In this document: positions 32,873 through 43,700 of the stretch, one piece after another
How the letters are laid out: each line of letters opens with the position of its first letter
How positions within the stretch are numbered: the stretch's first letter is position 1
Assembly: GCA_018398585.1 (NCBI GenBank)
Contig: JAGTTD010000015.1
Location: 2,237,001 to 2,301,000, forward strand
Length of the DNA stretch: 64,000 nt
Reading direction: 5' to 3'
Source: Simmondsia chinensis
Taxonomy: Eukaryota; Streptophyta; Magnoliopsida; Caryophyllales; Simmondsiaceae
Notes under the pieces: model-generated
What the model was told of the DNA's origin: nothing
Database searches by the model: none
The model's input: the letters and a program-made list of their open reading frames with translations, nothing else
Program-made: the position numbers and the translations under genes

Positions 32873-33550
32873 AGTCACCAATGCTAAAACCCTCGTGTAT
32901 CATAAGCCTAAATCAGATTGACCAAATTCTTTACTTTATAAATAAGGCTCGATATAACTACACTCTAAAAAACAGCCAACACTTTTCAAAACCAATTTTC
33001 AGCTTCTAATGAAAAACAATACCAAATATGTTAAATTTCAATGGGTCTTCTAGGCCCGATCCACGGATTTGAAACAAACAAGGTTCACATAGGAGTCCAA
33101 ATGGGGTTCTATCTTTAAACTAATTAATAATAGGTAGAGCAACTGATTACACTTATAAATTGATCTCTTCACTCTTACAACTCCAATATGAGGATCTATT
33201 ACATAAACTCGCATATAAAATTCACAACCACATAAATTGACATATGATGCTACTAGTCTCTTATTGCTTCACCATTAACATTATTATAATATAATATATA
33301 GTTTAATATTTCATTTGTTCAACTAATACTTCCTTTTTTATTTTATAAAATAAAGGGTTTGAAAAGTGAGTTAATAAAATAATGAACATAAATCCAAGGA
33401 AGGATTAGGGTGTTGTAAGTTTTGATGAACATCCTCCATTAATTTATTTCTCCAAACCTTATCCTATTCTCCCCTATACATGCTTTTGTCTCATTTTAAA
33501 ATAACATCTAGCAATATATTATCAATTATTATTTTCAATTCGTACCTAAG
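32873..33550. other. Intergenic DNA, no gene seen
   Basis: Scattered wording at 33100-33240 (ctaattaataataggtagagcaact ... gatctcttcactcttacaactcc) belongs to the unclassified repeat family seen at 6425 and 47510. Confidence 0.4.
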
Positions 33551-34025
33551 AGGTACCAACACGCAAGTACTGGATCCCATTAAAACTTCGAAGTTAAGCG
33601 TGCTTAGGGGAGAGTAGTACCAATATGGGTGACCTCCTGAAAAGTCCTCGTGTTGCACCCCTCAGGTTGAAGGCTTTCGGAAACAATCTCCCTTTTTTTG
33701 GATAAATATCGGCGTAGCTGTAGAACAAACAGCCAACTCGAAAAGACGAGGCCTTAGCCACCCCGTAAACGGAAGTGGGAACAAAAAAGATACCAAAACA
33801 AACGGGAAACAAACAGGCAACAAAGACAAAAGCATCCAATCACGACACAACAGACACCAAGCCAGACAAGACGCACAAAAAAAAAATCTCAGACAGGGAT
33901 CCCAAATGAAGAGGAACCAAGCGAACAGTATGGGAAGCACCCTGAAGGGGGAAGGCCATGTACATCCATCCCCCAGACCCTGCTTTGGAGAGAGCATTTG
34001 GAGCACTGGGAATGTTGCTTTTTTA
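33551..34025 (+). mobile_element. 5S rRNA-headed SINE, copy 4, interrupted by an L1 tail
   Basis: Head and 5S boxes are clear (actggatcccattaaaac, gaagttaagcgtgctta, atgggtgacctcctga), and the 5S 3' terminus gtcctcgtgttgcacccct is complete here. The RTE-type end begins (caggttgaaggctttcggaaac), is cut at about 33692, and resumes at 33934 (gcaccctgaagggggaaggcc ... gagcactgggaatgttg). This copy therefore shows that the head can be a full-length 5S sequence fused to the LINE end. Confidence 0.8.
33693..33922 (-). mobile_element. 5'-truncated L1-type LINE 3' end nested in the SINE
   Basis: On the minus strand this is a T/G-rich L1 3' UTR ending acgccgatatttatcc then poly-A, typical of plant L1 ends. 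The surrounding SINE sequence is split at this point. Flanks aaacaatctccc / gaacagtatggg could be a decayed duplication. The minus-strand ORFs here (114 and 81 aa) are UTR artefacts. Confidence 0.6.
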
Positions 34026-34516
34026 TACAGTATTGATATGGAAGGAAAATGTAGAACTTGATATTAGACATGTCAAATTGGAAAGCTTGGAATCCATTAG
34101 AAACACAGAGAGAAAATTAGGGTTTCTTTTGTATTCAAGAAGGTCGAAACAGAGGAAAACAATCAGCCCTCAAAACTATTTCTAGGGAAAACAAATTAAG
34201 CTCTGAAGTAAAAAATTAAAAAACACAATTATTAAGTTTGCGTAGTCTGTCCAAGAGTTTCATTTTGATATGTAATGGGCCCCGTAATAGTCATTTTAAG
34301 TTGCAACTATGGATGATGTTCTCGGCCCATTTGTTTGGGTTGCTGACGGTGTAATTCCTCTATAAACTTTTCGACTACTTGCTATATATCAAATATACGG
34401 TGAAATTTAAGGAGCATTATGAAGAAAACAATGTGCCGCTCTCCATAAAAAGCATTACTCACATAAATGCCATCAACTGTTAAATTCAATGCTAAATTTT
34501 TTACATTTTGAAATAT

Positions 34517-34680
34517 AGACTTTTTTTAGATAAATAACGAGCAAAGCTCGAAATACAAGAGGCGGCGTCCCATTTGAAAGAGACCCGAGCGATTACAACC
34601 AAGAAAGCACCGTAACGATCAGCAATATAGATCCTACTATCGAAAAAGAGGCAAACAACAACTTGGCTTTCTAGTGTTTA
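34517..34680 (-). mobile_element. Short L1-type LINE tail
   Basis: Poly-T followed by agataaataacgagcaaagctcg reads on the minus strand as ...ctcgttatttatct-poly(A), the same type of tail as 33693-33922. The limits are approximate. Confidence 0.45.
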
Positions 34681-34752
34681 AAAAAAAAAAAAGAAAGAAA
34701 AGGAAAGAGAAGTTGACTTCGACGAAAGACTTATTTGATTTACAAAATATAT

Positions 34753-35515
34753 GTTCCTGTAGGAAATATTTGCTAACGTATAAAACCATTCTTTTATCTT
34801 TATCAATCGGCTTAAATTTTTAGATGAGTTTGTTTCTTTACACAATATTAAAACTTTGATGGAGGTCACGGGTTTGATTCCTAAACAACCCTCACTTTTA
34901 ATATTAACACAATTTAAATTAGGACTGGCAAAATTTGACACGACATGAAGATTGCGGGTTTGGGGTCAGGGGTTTTGAAGTCGGGTTGAATTTGGGTTAT
35001 CCGTTTAACCCATTTAGGTAATTGAGTTGTATTTAGGTTTGACCTGCGTAACCCATTTTTGACACGATTGACCCGTTTAAATACTTATGTTAAACATTAA
35101 GTAATACATTATTGTTATTATATATATATTTTTTGAGTTAAGATAATTGAACTATATTTAGTAATATTAGTTTGATAGTTTATCTTAATAGTTATAAATA
35201 TAACAAGTATTTATTAGTATTATTCACCATAAAGTGTATTATTAACATGTTTGAAAGTTAAAAAACCTAGCATTTAATGAAAAAAGTCATCAATATAATT
35301 AAATGAGTAACCTGCGACCCATTTAATAATTGGCTTGGGTGAGGGTTGAGTGTTCCTAACCCGTTTAATAAACGGGTTGGATTGTTAACCCCATTCTTAA
35401 GACCCCTCGCATAGCACGAATACGAACACGACACATTTGTCACCCCTAATTTAAATACAAGGTCGGAGATGTTCTTGTGCAATATCAACGCTTCAAGTCT
35501 AATTGACATCAGCTT
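34753..35515 (+). mobile_element. TRIM (SMART-like) copy split by a MITE
   Basis: The left part ctaacgtataaaaccattc ... gaggtcacgggtttgattcc ... ttaacacaattta and right part acaaggtcggagatg ... caacgcttcaagtctaattg match the interior of the 295-bp TRIM. The two parts are separated by the 529-bp MITE at 34920-35448. The right LTR is not clearly seen. Confidence 0.6.
34920..35448. mobile_element. hAT-like MITE, 'gacacgac' family, copy 1
   Basis: It is 529 bp, from taggactggcaaaatttgac to acatttgtcacccctA, with a perfect 8-bp duplication atttaaat (34912-34919, 35449-35456). A second copy lies at 58755-59320. The interior shows mirrored 'gggttaac/gtttaaccc' blocks and an AT-rich centre. Confidence 0.85.
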
Positions 35516-35609
35516 ATACATTTGGTCTAGCTGGTTCCTCGAGTCTGCTTCGTAACGTTTGGCTTGCGCTATATGTTGCTCTCATGCTTCAAGGTTTTAT
35601 GCTTCAAGA

Positions 35610-35750
35610 TGACACGCTCTTCAAGTTGAAGGTCCTTGGAAACAGCCTCCCTTCAGGTAGCACCCTAAAGAGGGAAGGCTACGTACATCCCTCCTCCCCG
35701 ACCTTGCGTATGCGGGAGCTCTTGAGGCCCTGGGACTGTTGTTTACTTCA
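35610..35750 (+). mobile_element. RTE/SINE 3' end fragment
   Basis: It reads caagttgaaggtccttggaaacagcctcccttcagg (in parts), gggaaggctacgtacatccc and gcgggagctcttgaggccctgg, then tgttg. No 5S head precedes it. Confidence 0.7.
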
Positions 35751-35841
35751 TTACATGAAAAGTAGCAATTTTTAAACTAAATTTGACTTCTATTGAATTA
35801 TTCATCTCCAACTAATCAAACAAAATATTGAAATAGTCTTA

Positions 35842-36179
35842 GGCCTCGTTAGTTGTCACATAAATTAAATTCCTATGAGAAATTATATTTTCTGGCAATT
35901 CAATTCATGTATTCATTTCTCGGGAAATAGGTTGTAGGTACAAATTGTTTGACTACCAGGATGGGAAATAGAATTTCATTGGAGATGTTAGTTAAAAACA
36001 AAGGAATTAGAACTTACCTAGGGGGTTAGGTAAGTTACTTCATGTATTTTGAAGAAATTAAAAATTGCTAAATAATTTCTAGTTCCGCATTCTCCCAACT
36101 TCCTGCAACAAAAGCCAAAATTCGTATTTTGCGAGAATTTCTACTCCACGGGTTTACTTCCTGCATACCAAGTGTGGAC
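35842..36179. mobile_element. PIF/Harbinger (Tourist-like) MITE, 338 bp
   Basis: It starts ggcctcgttagttg and ends cataccaagtgtggac, flanked by TTA on both sides (35839-35841, 36180-36182). The inner block acttacctaggggg-ttaggtaagttact is shared with 60162-60499, which has exactly the same length. Confidence 0.75.
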
Positions 36180-36279
36180 TTATTAATCATCACCTTCAAC
36201 TCGGTATTTGGAAAATAATATATATAATATTTCTGCATATTTTAGAATTTTTATGAGAAGAATTTGTATGAAATAATTT

Positions 36280-36720
36280 TTGAGCCTTTGTTCAAGCTTG
36301 ATTCGATAAGATTTTAGCGCTTTTATTACTCAGCTTGGTTCGACTCTTAAACTGATCACTAATTTATAACATCATTATTAAACTGAATTGAGCACATAAT
36401 TGAGTTAAGTTTGGTAACCATTCTACCTCGCTATCAGTTGATCTACTTGAATTATTATTAAGCTATTATAAAACTATCTTAAAGATCTACCGTCGACGAC
36501 TTACAAGTTTGTAATGGATTCTTATCGAGTTCTTATCAAACTGTACATGAAGGTCAACGAGTCGTGCACCTCTTGTTCAAAATCGACTCGTTAAACTTAC
36601 AAAGTTTCCTTGAACTCACATCAATATTCAGTCCTTTAACAAACACCGACAAACCGTGCTCAATTTCAAACATAAATAGTTAACTAAACGTTCGATTTGT
36701 TTACACTTCCAGCGGAACAA
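36280..36720. repeat. Decayed 'gagctcgag'-type hAT-like MITE
   Basis: The right end cgatttgtttacacttcc is the inverse of taggggtgtaaacg-type starts. Inside is gttcaagcttgattcgataag and similar wording. The left end and duplication are not resolved. Confidence 0.45.
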
Positions 36721-37479
36721 CCATGTTAAAAAAAGTCAACAGCTCGTGAGTGGACGACGGGCTACCGGAAGCGCAGGGCAAAATGATATCCAAAAAGGAA
36801 GAAATATGGATAAGGCAGTACCAACGGCGTCTGTCTCCGTTCTCACTTTTTTAACATTTGTAAAATAATAAAATAATAATACCCTGTTCGTGCCTTATTT
36901 TTTGAAAGAAAAATTATTGCTTAGATATTATAGAATTTAAGTATTTATATTTAGATATCTTAATATTTTAATATAGGTTTGAAAATTTTATCTTTTATAT
37001 ACTTTATGTTAAAATTTGATAAATATTTGTACGAACGAGACCAATTTGTTGTAAAAAAAGTTGATATAATAAATAATTATAATAATACATATAAGTTATG
37101 CCAGTATTTTTATCAAAAAATTAATGAATTGTGAAAAAATATTTACAGAGTATTGATATAAATTACCCAAATATTACTATAATCATGTGTCAGTTTTGTA
37201 TTTTGGGGCAAAAAATCAAAGTTTAATACAAATACTAATATACTGTTGAAATTGTGTTTAATTTAGTATGTTCCAATAAAAATCTATCGACCTTCTGCCA
37301 AAGGTGACTCATTGATAAAACTTTAAAATTTCAGGGTATGAAAGTGATAAAATGTTTAAAACTCGAGGTATGTTGAGACTCCACATGTGAGCCTAATAAT
37401 TAAAACAGAATCTCAACTTCGAGTTGTGAAAGAGAAGAGATCACCTTATAAGTTTAGTGGATTTCTCGACCTATTGTCA
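36721..37479. other. Intergenic DNA, no gene seen
   Basis: This is mostly AT-rich. A GC-richer patch at 36745-36830 is unassigned. Confidence 0.5.
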
Positions 37480-37764
37480 ATTGATTTTAGGATGGAACCT
37501 CACTTGAGCTTATATGGGTGAAGACTCATGATTAGTTTTATACTCTAACATGGCCATTCATGCAAATGCCCGTTTGGGCTTGAAGTGTGGATAATGCACA
37601 GGGTCATCATATATTTTGTGCTTAAATCGTGTTAATATTAAAATTGGGGGCTGTTAAAATTTAAACACTTGATCAATAAGGCCCTGATACCATGCCAAAG
37701 AACCATCTATTTCAAAAGCTTAAGCTAATGGGTGAGGACACATGATTAGTTTTATACTCTAGCA
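37480..37764 (-). mobile_element. TRIM (SMART-like) copy, antisense
   Basis: On the minus strand the 5' LTR (37764-37693) runs tgctagagtataaaac to tttggca. It is followed by the primer site tggtatcagggcc (37692-37680), an interior with aacacgatttaagcac, and a second LTR start tgttagagtataaaac (37550 downwards) that blends into other repeats. Confidence 0.65.
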
Positions 37765-37859
37765 AGATATTATATTATATATATTAAAATATTAAGGTAT
37801 CTAAGTGATAAATGCTCAAATTTTATGATATGTATGTGATAATTTTCATTTTTAAAAAA

Positions 37860-38135
37860 ATTTTCATATTGATTTTCTGTATACAAAGTAATTGTTCACT
37901 TTTTAAAATTTATTTAAATTGATCTCATGTATTTTCTTTCTTTCAAGATAGTTCATAATATTTTATTACATAACAAAATTATTTATCTTTTTAATTTCTA
38001 CCTAATATCAGAGATTAATTTTGTTATAAACTTAAATATTATGGATCATATAACAAAAAAAAAAAAAAGAATAAGAGACTAAATAACAGACCATTTTAAT
38101 TAAAGTTAGAAAATAAAAAAAAATGAATTTGAACA
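37860..38135. repeat. AT-rich inverted repeat
   Basis: The left side ttttcatattgattttctg..cactttttaaaatttatttaaatt and the right side ..aattaaagttagaaaata..aatgaatttgaac look like a weak inverted repeat. The class is not assigned. Confidence 0.3.
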
Positions 38136-38141
38136 AACTTA

Positions 38142-38373
38142 GACCTCGTTTGGTTGCTATATGGATTGAATTCCTACTAAAAGTTATATTTTTCAAAAAT
38201 TCAATTCCTATGTCAAATTCCTAGAAAATATGTCGAACATGTTTGTTTACAAGGAAAAGAAGTAGAGCTTCCTTGGAGAGGTCAGTTTAAAATAAAAGAA
38301 TTGAAACTTACCTAAGGGTCTACGTAAGTTACTTTCCACATTTTAAAGTTCTCGCATTTTATCTATTTCTTGC
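38142..38373. mobile_element. PIF/Harbinger MITE, right end displaced
   Basis: It starts after TTA with gacctcgtttggttgc and shares acttacctaagggtctacgtaagttact with the 338-bp copies. It stops at ctatttcttgc, where another element begins. Confidence 0.65.
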
Positions 38374-38758
38374 TAGAGGTGGCCCGGCCCTCTTCTGGCG
38401 TGGGACAGATGGCCCCCTTTTTTCTAAAGATATATATAATTAAATATTTTTGTTTATCCTAATATATCATAAAAAGGTTACAGCTCATAATGGGAGGACT
38501 TTGCCTAACACGCAAGAGGTATGGGGTTCAAACCCTCCCTTGTGCGTTTTTTGTGTTAATTTTTTTGTAACACAGAGCATTTTCATATTATAACTTATTA
38601 AAAATATAATTATAACAATATAAATCTAAAATAAATTATTAAATAAATTAAAATGTCCAAATAATTTCTCAAATTGTCGTAAAATGCCTAGGCCCAAACC
38701 GGACCCAGGCCGGGGCCGGATCAAATTCCGAACCAATCCGACCCACTAGCCACCTCTA
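38374..38758. mobile_element. hAT-like MITE with a tRNA-like internal segment
   Basis: The ends tagaggtggcccggccc and ccactagccacctcta are imperfect inverses (TAGAGGTGGC/GCCACCTCTA perfect over 10 bp). The interior at 38490-38545 contains gggaggactttgcc ... ggggttcaaaccctccc, which folds like a tRNA acceptor/T-arm with a B-box. The 8-bp flanks are not convincing. It sits within the end of the PIF MITE. Confidence 0.6.
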
Positions 38759-38954
38759 CTTCCTATCAATTAAGCAAAAATTAAAAATTAATATTTTTAA
38801 TAAATTTTTACTTCTTATATCTACTTTTATTATCGTACTGTACTGCCTTACAAAAAAACAAATATCTCACGTCTCCACGCTTTGTTTCTCGTTGTCTGAG
38901 CTTTTCTCTCCCTGACCGTCAAATAACGGCGTTGAGACATCCACTAGAAACCTC

Positions 38955-38962
38955 CACGTGTC
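38955..38962 (+). promoter_or_regulatory. ABRE/G-box cacgtgtc upstream of the AIRP2-like gene
   Basis: CACGTGTC is a canonical ABA-response element, about 290 bp before the ATG. Arabidopsis AIRP2 belongs to ABA signalling, so a functional ABRE is plausible but not shown. Confidence 0.5.
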
Positions 38963-38989
38963 AGCCGATAAACCCTCCACCTTCTACCC

Positions 38990-39247
38990 ATTTCTGCCTC
39001 CACTCTCTCTCTCTCTCCTTTCGGTGAACGAGGATAATTATTGATGTGAGAGAAAGCAAAATCCCAAAACCTCTTTTGTAGATACAGAGAGAGAGAGAGA
39101 GAGGGAGACTTTTTGTGATTTTTAGGATTCTTTTCTAGATTTTACTTGCAGAAAAAGTGAACTTTATTGATGGTTTATTGTGTAATTGATTCAAATTGAG
39201 TGTTTATTGGTGAGAATTTTGTGTGGTTTGGGTTGAATTTGGATGAA
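38990..39247 (+). other. Likely 5' UTR of the AIRP2-like gene
   Basis: It contains (CT)n at 39003-39018 and (GA)n at 39087-39106, both common in plant leaders. The start site is not determined, and no TATA box stands out. Confidence 0.45.
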
Positions 39248-42200
39248 ATGTATGTTACGCCAATGCGAAGATCTTTCAAGGATTCTCTGAAAGTTCTTGA
39301 AGCTGATATTCAACATGCTAATACTCTGTAAGAAAAAACCCTAACCCTAGCCTCTCTTTTTTTGTTGATTTTGGTTTAATTTTGAAGTTATTCTTCAATT
39401 GTTTGAAGGGTTTTTGTGGGTTTGTCTTTGGACGAATTGGGTTCTGTTTATGTTGATTTTATCTCTAGGGTTTTTGATTCTGGGTTGGGTTGGACTACTG
39501 TGAAAAATTGAGTATTTGTTCCCAATTTTGATGAATTTTCTTTCTTTTTTGGCGGCTAATTTAAGGGAAAATATGAGATTATGCATAACTTTCTAATTAC
39601 TCTTTTCTTCCTTAAATCCTCTGGTGTTAAAGTCGATCTATGTAGTTTAATTACCACTCACTTTGAGCTCCTGAGTGAGCGTTTTGCTCCTTAAGCGCAG
39701 CTTGTAAGTGTTTGGGACGGTCAAGACCCCAAGTAACCCGATTAGTGGCTTGAGTTTACAATTCGTTAAGGATCCCTTTTGAGAAATAATTACATTATGA
39801 GTTGATTCTACCACATGTATACAACAACAACAACAATAGTCCCAGTGTCTCACGGCTCCCGCAGAAAGCAGGGTCTGAGAGGGGTGGATGTACGCAGCCT
39901 TACCCCTTCCGGGTGGAAAGGAGGCTGTTTCCGAGGACCCCCAACCTGAAGTGCGTGTACACCTGCAAGTAAAATAATCAATTTATCACCAATGAATTTA
40001 ACACAAGTGAGTTTCCAAATGAATTAAAGAATTACAGAATTAAAGAAAATAGGCATGCATGCATTTAAGTATGTAAATTGTAGCGTACTAGAGATGAGAA
40101 GGAAAGAGTGGAGAAGAGTGGGGAAGAGGGGAGTGTTGAGTAGCTATACCCCACTTTAGTAGAACCTAGGAGTCCTAGGCGACTGGACTAACACCCGTAC
40201 TACGTGAACACAACGAGCCTGCCACAGTTTTACCGATGCTAAATGCACCTACTCAGCTAAAATAGTTATCCCTGTACTATTCCTACACTAAGCTCAAACT
40301 AGGGCCGTCGCTTCTTTTTAGTTGAGGTAGGCGAGATCTCGTCGGATTGTCTGCATGTATTACTTCATTAGCTTCTTGTCTCAAGTGGAGGATTAGCTAT
40401 CCCAATACGTAGATGTAATGGTGAATCTGTAGTCAACTTTAGACCCCTCTGGTCTGGTCAATTCCCAATTGGCCGGCCTTTTCCTCTCTTCGCATCTATC
40501 GAGTGATTCGACCACATGTATAATTATATATAATAAAAATGGATGCTTGTATTAGATGATGTTATAACAGAAAGTGGATTGTTTGACGTGCTTTGAGTTG
40601 ACTTGGACACCTTAGTTATCAAAAAGAGGTCTATCAATCAAATCTTACTTTAGACCCCTCATGGGCCGTTGAGTGTTCTGATGCAAAATGTGATTCCTCC
40701 CCCCTCCCCCCCCCCTCTCTTCCTCTGTATGGGAGAATGTGAGTAGATCAGGAGGTAGAATTAATTGATTTTGTTTATATATATAGTGCTCTGGCATTGT
40801 TCTTTCAACAGTTACCTCGGCTCTACACCCTTTTGGGCCCAAAGTAGTTGACACTTCAACTTAAACCAAAAGGGTAAGTGATCTTAGAAAGTATATCCCT
40901 GCAGATCAAGTACTATTCAGCTTTGCAAGTTATTTGTAGTGGTCGTTAAAACCTCTAATTCGTTACCTGTTGGTCTTTTCAGTTATTTGGACCGACTCGG
41001 ATTTAATCAACTATTAACTTGTACTGAAATCACTTCCTTTATGGACCCACTTTAAATTTATAAAAATGATAAAATTTTCATGGCTACAGTTGTATTGTGA
41101 TTCATAGTTTATTATCGTTTGGGGTGCAGGGCTGCAGAATTTCCCAGGGAGTATGATGGGGCCTGCGTTCAAATGAGAATGTCATATGCTCCTGCTGCCC
41201 ACTTCTTTCTTTTCTTGGTACAATGGACAGATTGTCACTTGGCCGGGGCTCTTGGACTTCTCAGAATTCTCATATATAAGGTCAATATTCATTTGTTTGT
41301 TGAGTTTGATCAATGGCTACACTTAATTTTCTGTAGTTGGTTACATAGTGCTGGGAAATTTTGCTGCAGGTATATGTTGATGGCACCACCACCATGTCCA
41401 CTCATGAAAGAAAAGCTACTGTACGCGAGTTTTACGGTAAATTACCTTTCCCAGAATTTCAAATACCATTATTGTCGCTTAAAGCCGCTCAAAACCTTAA
41501 GTAACAAAAGCCGTTGCTTTCGTGTCCTTTTAAGAATTAATTATATTATTAGTTTGCTTCTATCACATATCACGAGTCAAAATTGGAGAATTAGCGATCT
41601 ATTTATGATATATTATAGACGCATGTAATATAAATGACCAACACTTTAGCTAATATTATTAGATAAAGTGGATTATTCAAAGTGTGGTTGAGGTGGTCTG
41701 GACACCTCGATTACTAAAAGAGGGCCCAGCGGTCAAAACTTGTTTGGAACTCCTAAGATCTCGAGACTGACCCTGTTGTCATTGTGCTGAGCCTTATGTC
41801 ATCTACCTTACCAACACAATCATGTATTAATTGTGGCAGCGGTAATTTATCCCTCTCTATTGCAACTCGAGAGTGGTGTTACCGACACAGAGGACGAAAA
41901 GCAGAAAACAGTATGTATGGAGAGATATAGACGAAGAGACGAAGACGAATACAAGCAGTATTCAGATACTGATTCTGAGAGGGAGGAAGAATGTGGAATA
42001 TGCATGGAGATGAATAATAAAATTGTGTTGCCTAATTGCAACCATGTAATGTGCTTGAAATGCTACCGAGAATGGTAATCTCTGTGATTTCATACTGTTG
42101 CATTCTTACACCTCTTCCTATGATTTTTAACAGAGCCAGTTAAAACCCTAAGCAGCCTAATTAGTCACCTGTGGCCCCCAATTTATTAAAGGTTTATTTT

Positions 42201-43477
42201 TGTAATCATAGTTACATGCTCTATGCTGCGGACCAGCTTCTCAGGTTGGGGTTCCTTGGAAACAGCCTCTCTTCAGGGTAGCCCCCTGAAGGGGGAAGGC
42301 TGCATACATCTACCCCCCAAGACCCTGCTTTTGCAGGAGCCCTTGGAGGCACTGGGTTTGTTGTTATTGTTGTTGTTGTTGTTGTTCTATTTTTGTAATC
42401 GTATTATATGTTTGCTTTTACTATATGTGGCTACGCATAACCTATGTATAAGAAATGATAAAAATACATGTACGTACATAAAATAAAGGAATCCCATAAT
42501 AGATTGTGTAATAATATAAGGTGGATTAGTTGAGATGTGTTTTGAGTTGAACAGGAAACCCCCATTATTAAGAAGGGATCATCAATCAAAATTTGCTTTG
42601 CACTTCTAAAATTTTAGGATCGCACTGGCCTTGTATATCGTGGTATATATTCATTTGATTCCATGATACACACTCCTCTTGGGCATTGGTAGCTATGATT
42701 CAATATTATTCTCTGAGTCTGTGGGGTAGACTTATGTGATGAATGGGCTTGTTCTTTCCAGCTCTGCGTTAACGTCTCTAGTTGTGAGGCTCTTGTCTGA
42801 TGGCTATGATATTAGGCTCTTTATTTGGCTTCCAGAGTGTGATGCGTTGGCCGTTGAACACCCAGATATGATACGACACTCTTCGGGCTGTTGAATTTTG
42901 TACTCGTACCTGATCCTTCTCCGTGAGATTGCATCATAGTCCGATGTCCTTTTTTCTTATCATCTTGGGTGCTCGAACTTTAGATAGGATCCTTTTGTTT
43001 TGTTCTATCTTTTTTGGCTCAGTTCTAATTTTTTTCTTTTTTTAACTTTATAACAATAATCACAAATATGGAAAATATTCTTCTCCACTAAGGGAAAATT
43101 GACTTCCCTTCTTTGAAAGGGGAAAGATTTTGTGTAATGTTACATTACAAGTTGCATATACAGAATGAAACCAAGAAAAAAAAATTTCACGAGGAAAATG
43201 TTTTTCATTGAATCAAATGAAAACTTGAGAACCCTTTTTTTACTGAGGAATGGTTCCATGTTGCAGGCGCTTAAGGTCACAGTCGTGCCCCTTTTGCCGT
43301 GACAGCCTGAAGAGGGTGAACTCAGGAGATCTCTGGGTCTTCACTGAGACCAGTGATGCAGTCGACATGGCTACACTGATACGGGAGAATCAAAGGAGGC
43401 TTTTTATGTACATAGAGAAGTTGCCCCTTATTGTCCCCGACAACCTTTTCGATGCCTTTGATTCGCACCTCAAATGA
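39248..43477 (+). CDS. AIRP2: RING-type E3 ubiquitin ligase, AIRP2-like (5 exons)
   Basis: The exons are 39248..39327, 41130..41280, 41370..41436, 41840..42074 and 43267..43477, with canonical GT-AG borders and a continuous frame of 247 codons plus TGA. The N-terminus MRRSFKDSLKVLEADIQHANT, QWTDCHLAGALGLLRILIYK and MSTHERKATVREFY are hallmarks of the plant AIRP2 family, cytosolic ubiquitin ligases that promote ABA responses. A C3HC4 RING covers residues 151-188 (CGIC, CNHVMCLKC, CPFC), and all eight metal ligands are present. It is followed by SLKRVNSGDLWVFT, another family signature. The start could be Met1 (39248) or Met6 (39263); Arabidopsis AIRP2 begins at the equivalent of Met6. Introns 1 and 4 contain retro-insertions. 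Confidence 0.94.
39822..40503 (-). mobile_element. 5'-truncated RTE-type LINE in intron 1 of AIRP2-like gene
   Basis: This 682-bp insertion is antisense to the gene, with a 19-bp duplication tgattctaccacatgtata / tgattcgaccacatgtata (one mismatch). On the minus strand it ends in the family 3' end and a TTG tail (acaacaacaacaacaata on +). Its 5' part retains the complement of the ORF end also seen at 52448-52510 (actagggccgtcgc, gttgaggtaggcgagatc). The long 3' UTR differs from that at 52086, suggesting another subfamily. Confidence 0.8.
42208..42387 (+). mobile_element. RTE/SINE 3' end with TTG tail in intron 4 of AIRP2-like gene
   Basis: It reads ggttggggttccttggaaac ... ctgaagggggaaggctgcat ... 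gcaggagcccttggaggcactgg and (TTG)n with one TTA. It is flanked by tatttttgtaatc on both sides (42195-42207, 42388-42400). No 5S head is visible. Confidence 0.75.
43060..43225. repeat. Gene-associated MITE-like repeat in intron 4
   Basis: It reads tatggaaaatattcttctcc, ggaaaattgacttccctt and aaaatgtttttcattgaatc; compare 1205-1495 and 48280-48520. It sits directly before the last exon. Confidence 0.45.
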
Positions 43478-43562
43478 CACCAGTACACTGTCGTTGTTCT
43501 TCGGGATTTGTCCTTCATAAAATGGGTTCTCTAGCCATTGGAAGTATGTGAAAATTCATTGT

Positions 43563-43700
43563 GCCTTATTAGAGGTTTTATCCTAAAACGAATTGACATT
43601 GGATGGAGTAGCCCAGTAAGGTTTATATATTGATCGTTTTTGTCGTAGAACTCTAATATGAGATTTCTTACTAGACTCACATATAGAGTCCTTAAAAAAG
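43563..43700 (+). repeat. Copy of unclassified repeat (as at 6425)
   Basis: It reads gaggttttatcctaaaacgaattgacattgga (in parts), ggagtagcccagtaaggttt and cttactagactcacatatag, matching 45560-45710 and 47510-47660. It follows the AIRP2-like stop by about 90 bp, so it may lie in the 3' UTR. Confidence 0.5.

Noticed and set aside
33551..33664. Functional 5S rRNA gene
   Set aside because: There is a single copy, with 5' end changes and fusion to a LINE end. There is no tandem array or 5S spacer.
33594..34006. Minus-strand ORFs of 81 and 114 aa rich in F/L/V
   Set aside because: They are the T/G-rich 3' UTR of an antisense L1 remnant, with no protein motif.
41119..41628. 169-aa ORF as a gene of its own
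   Set aside because: It is exon 2 of the AIRP2-like gene read through intron sequence; conserved borders and phase show the true structure.
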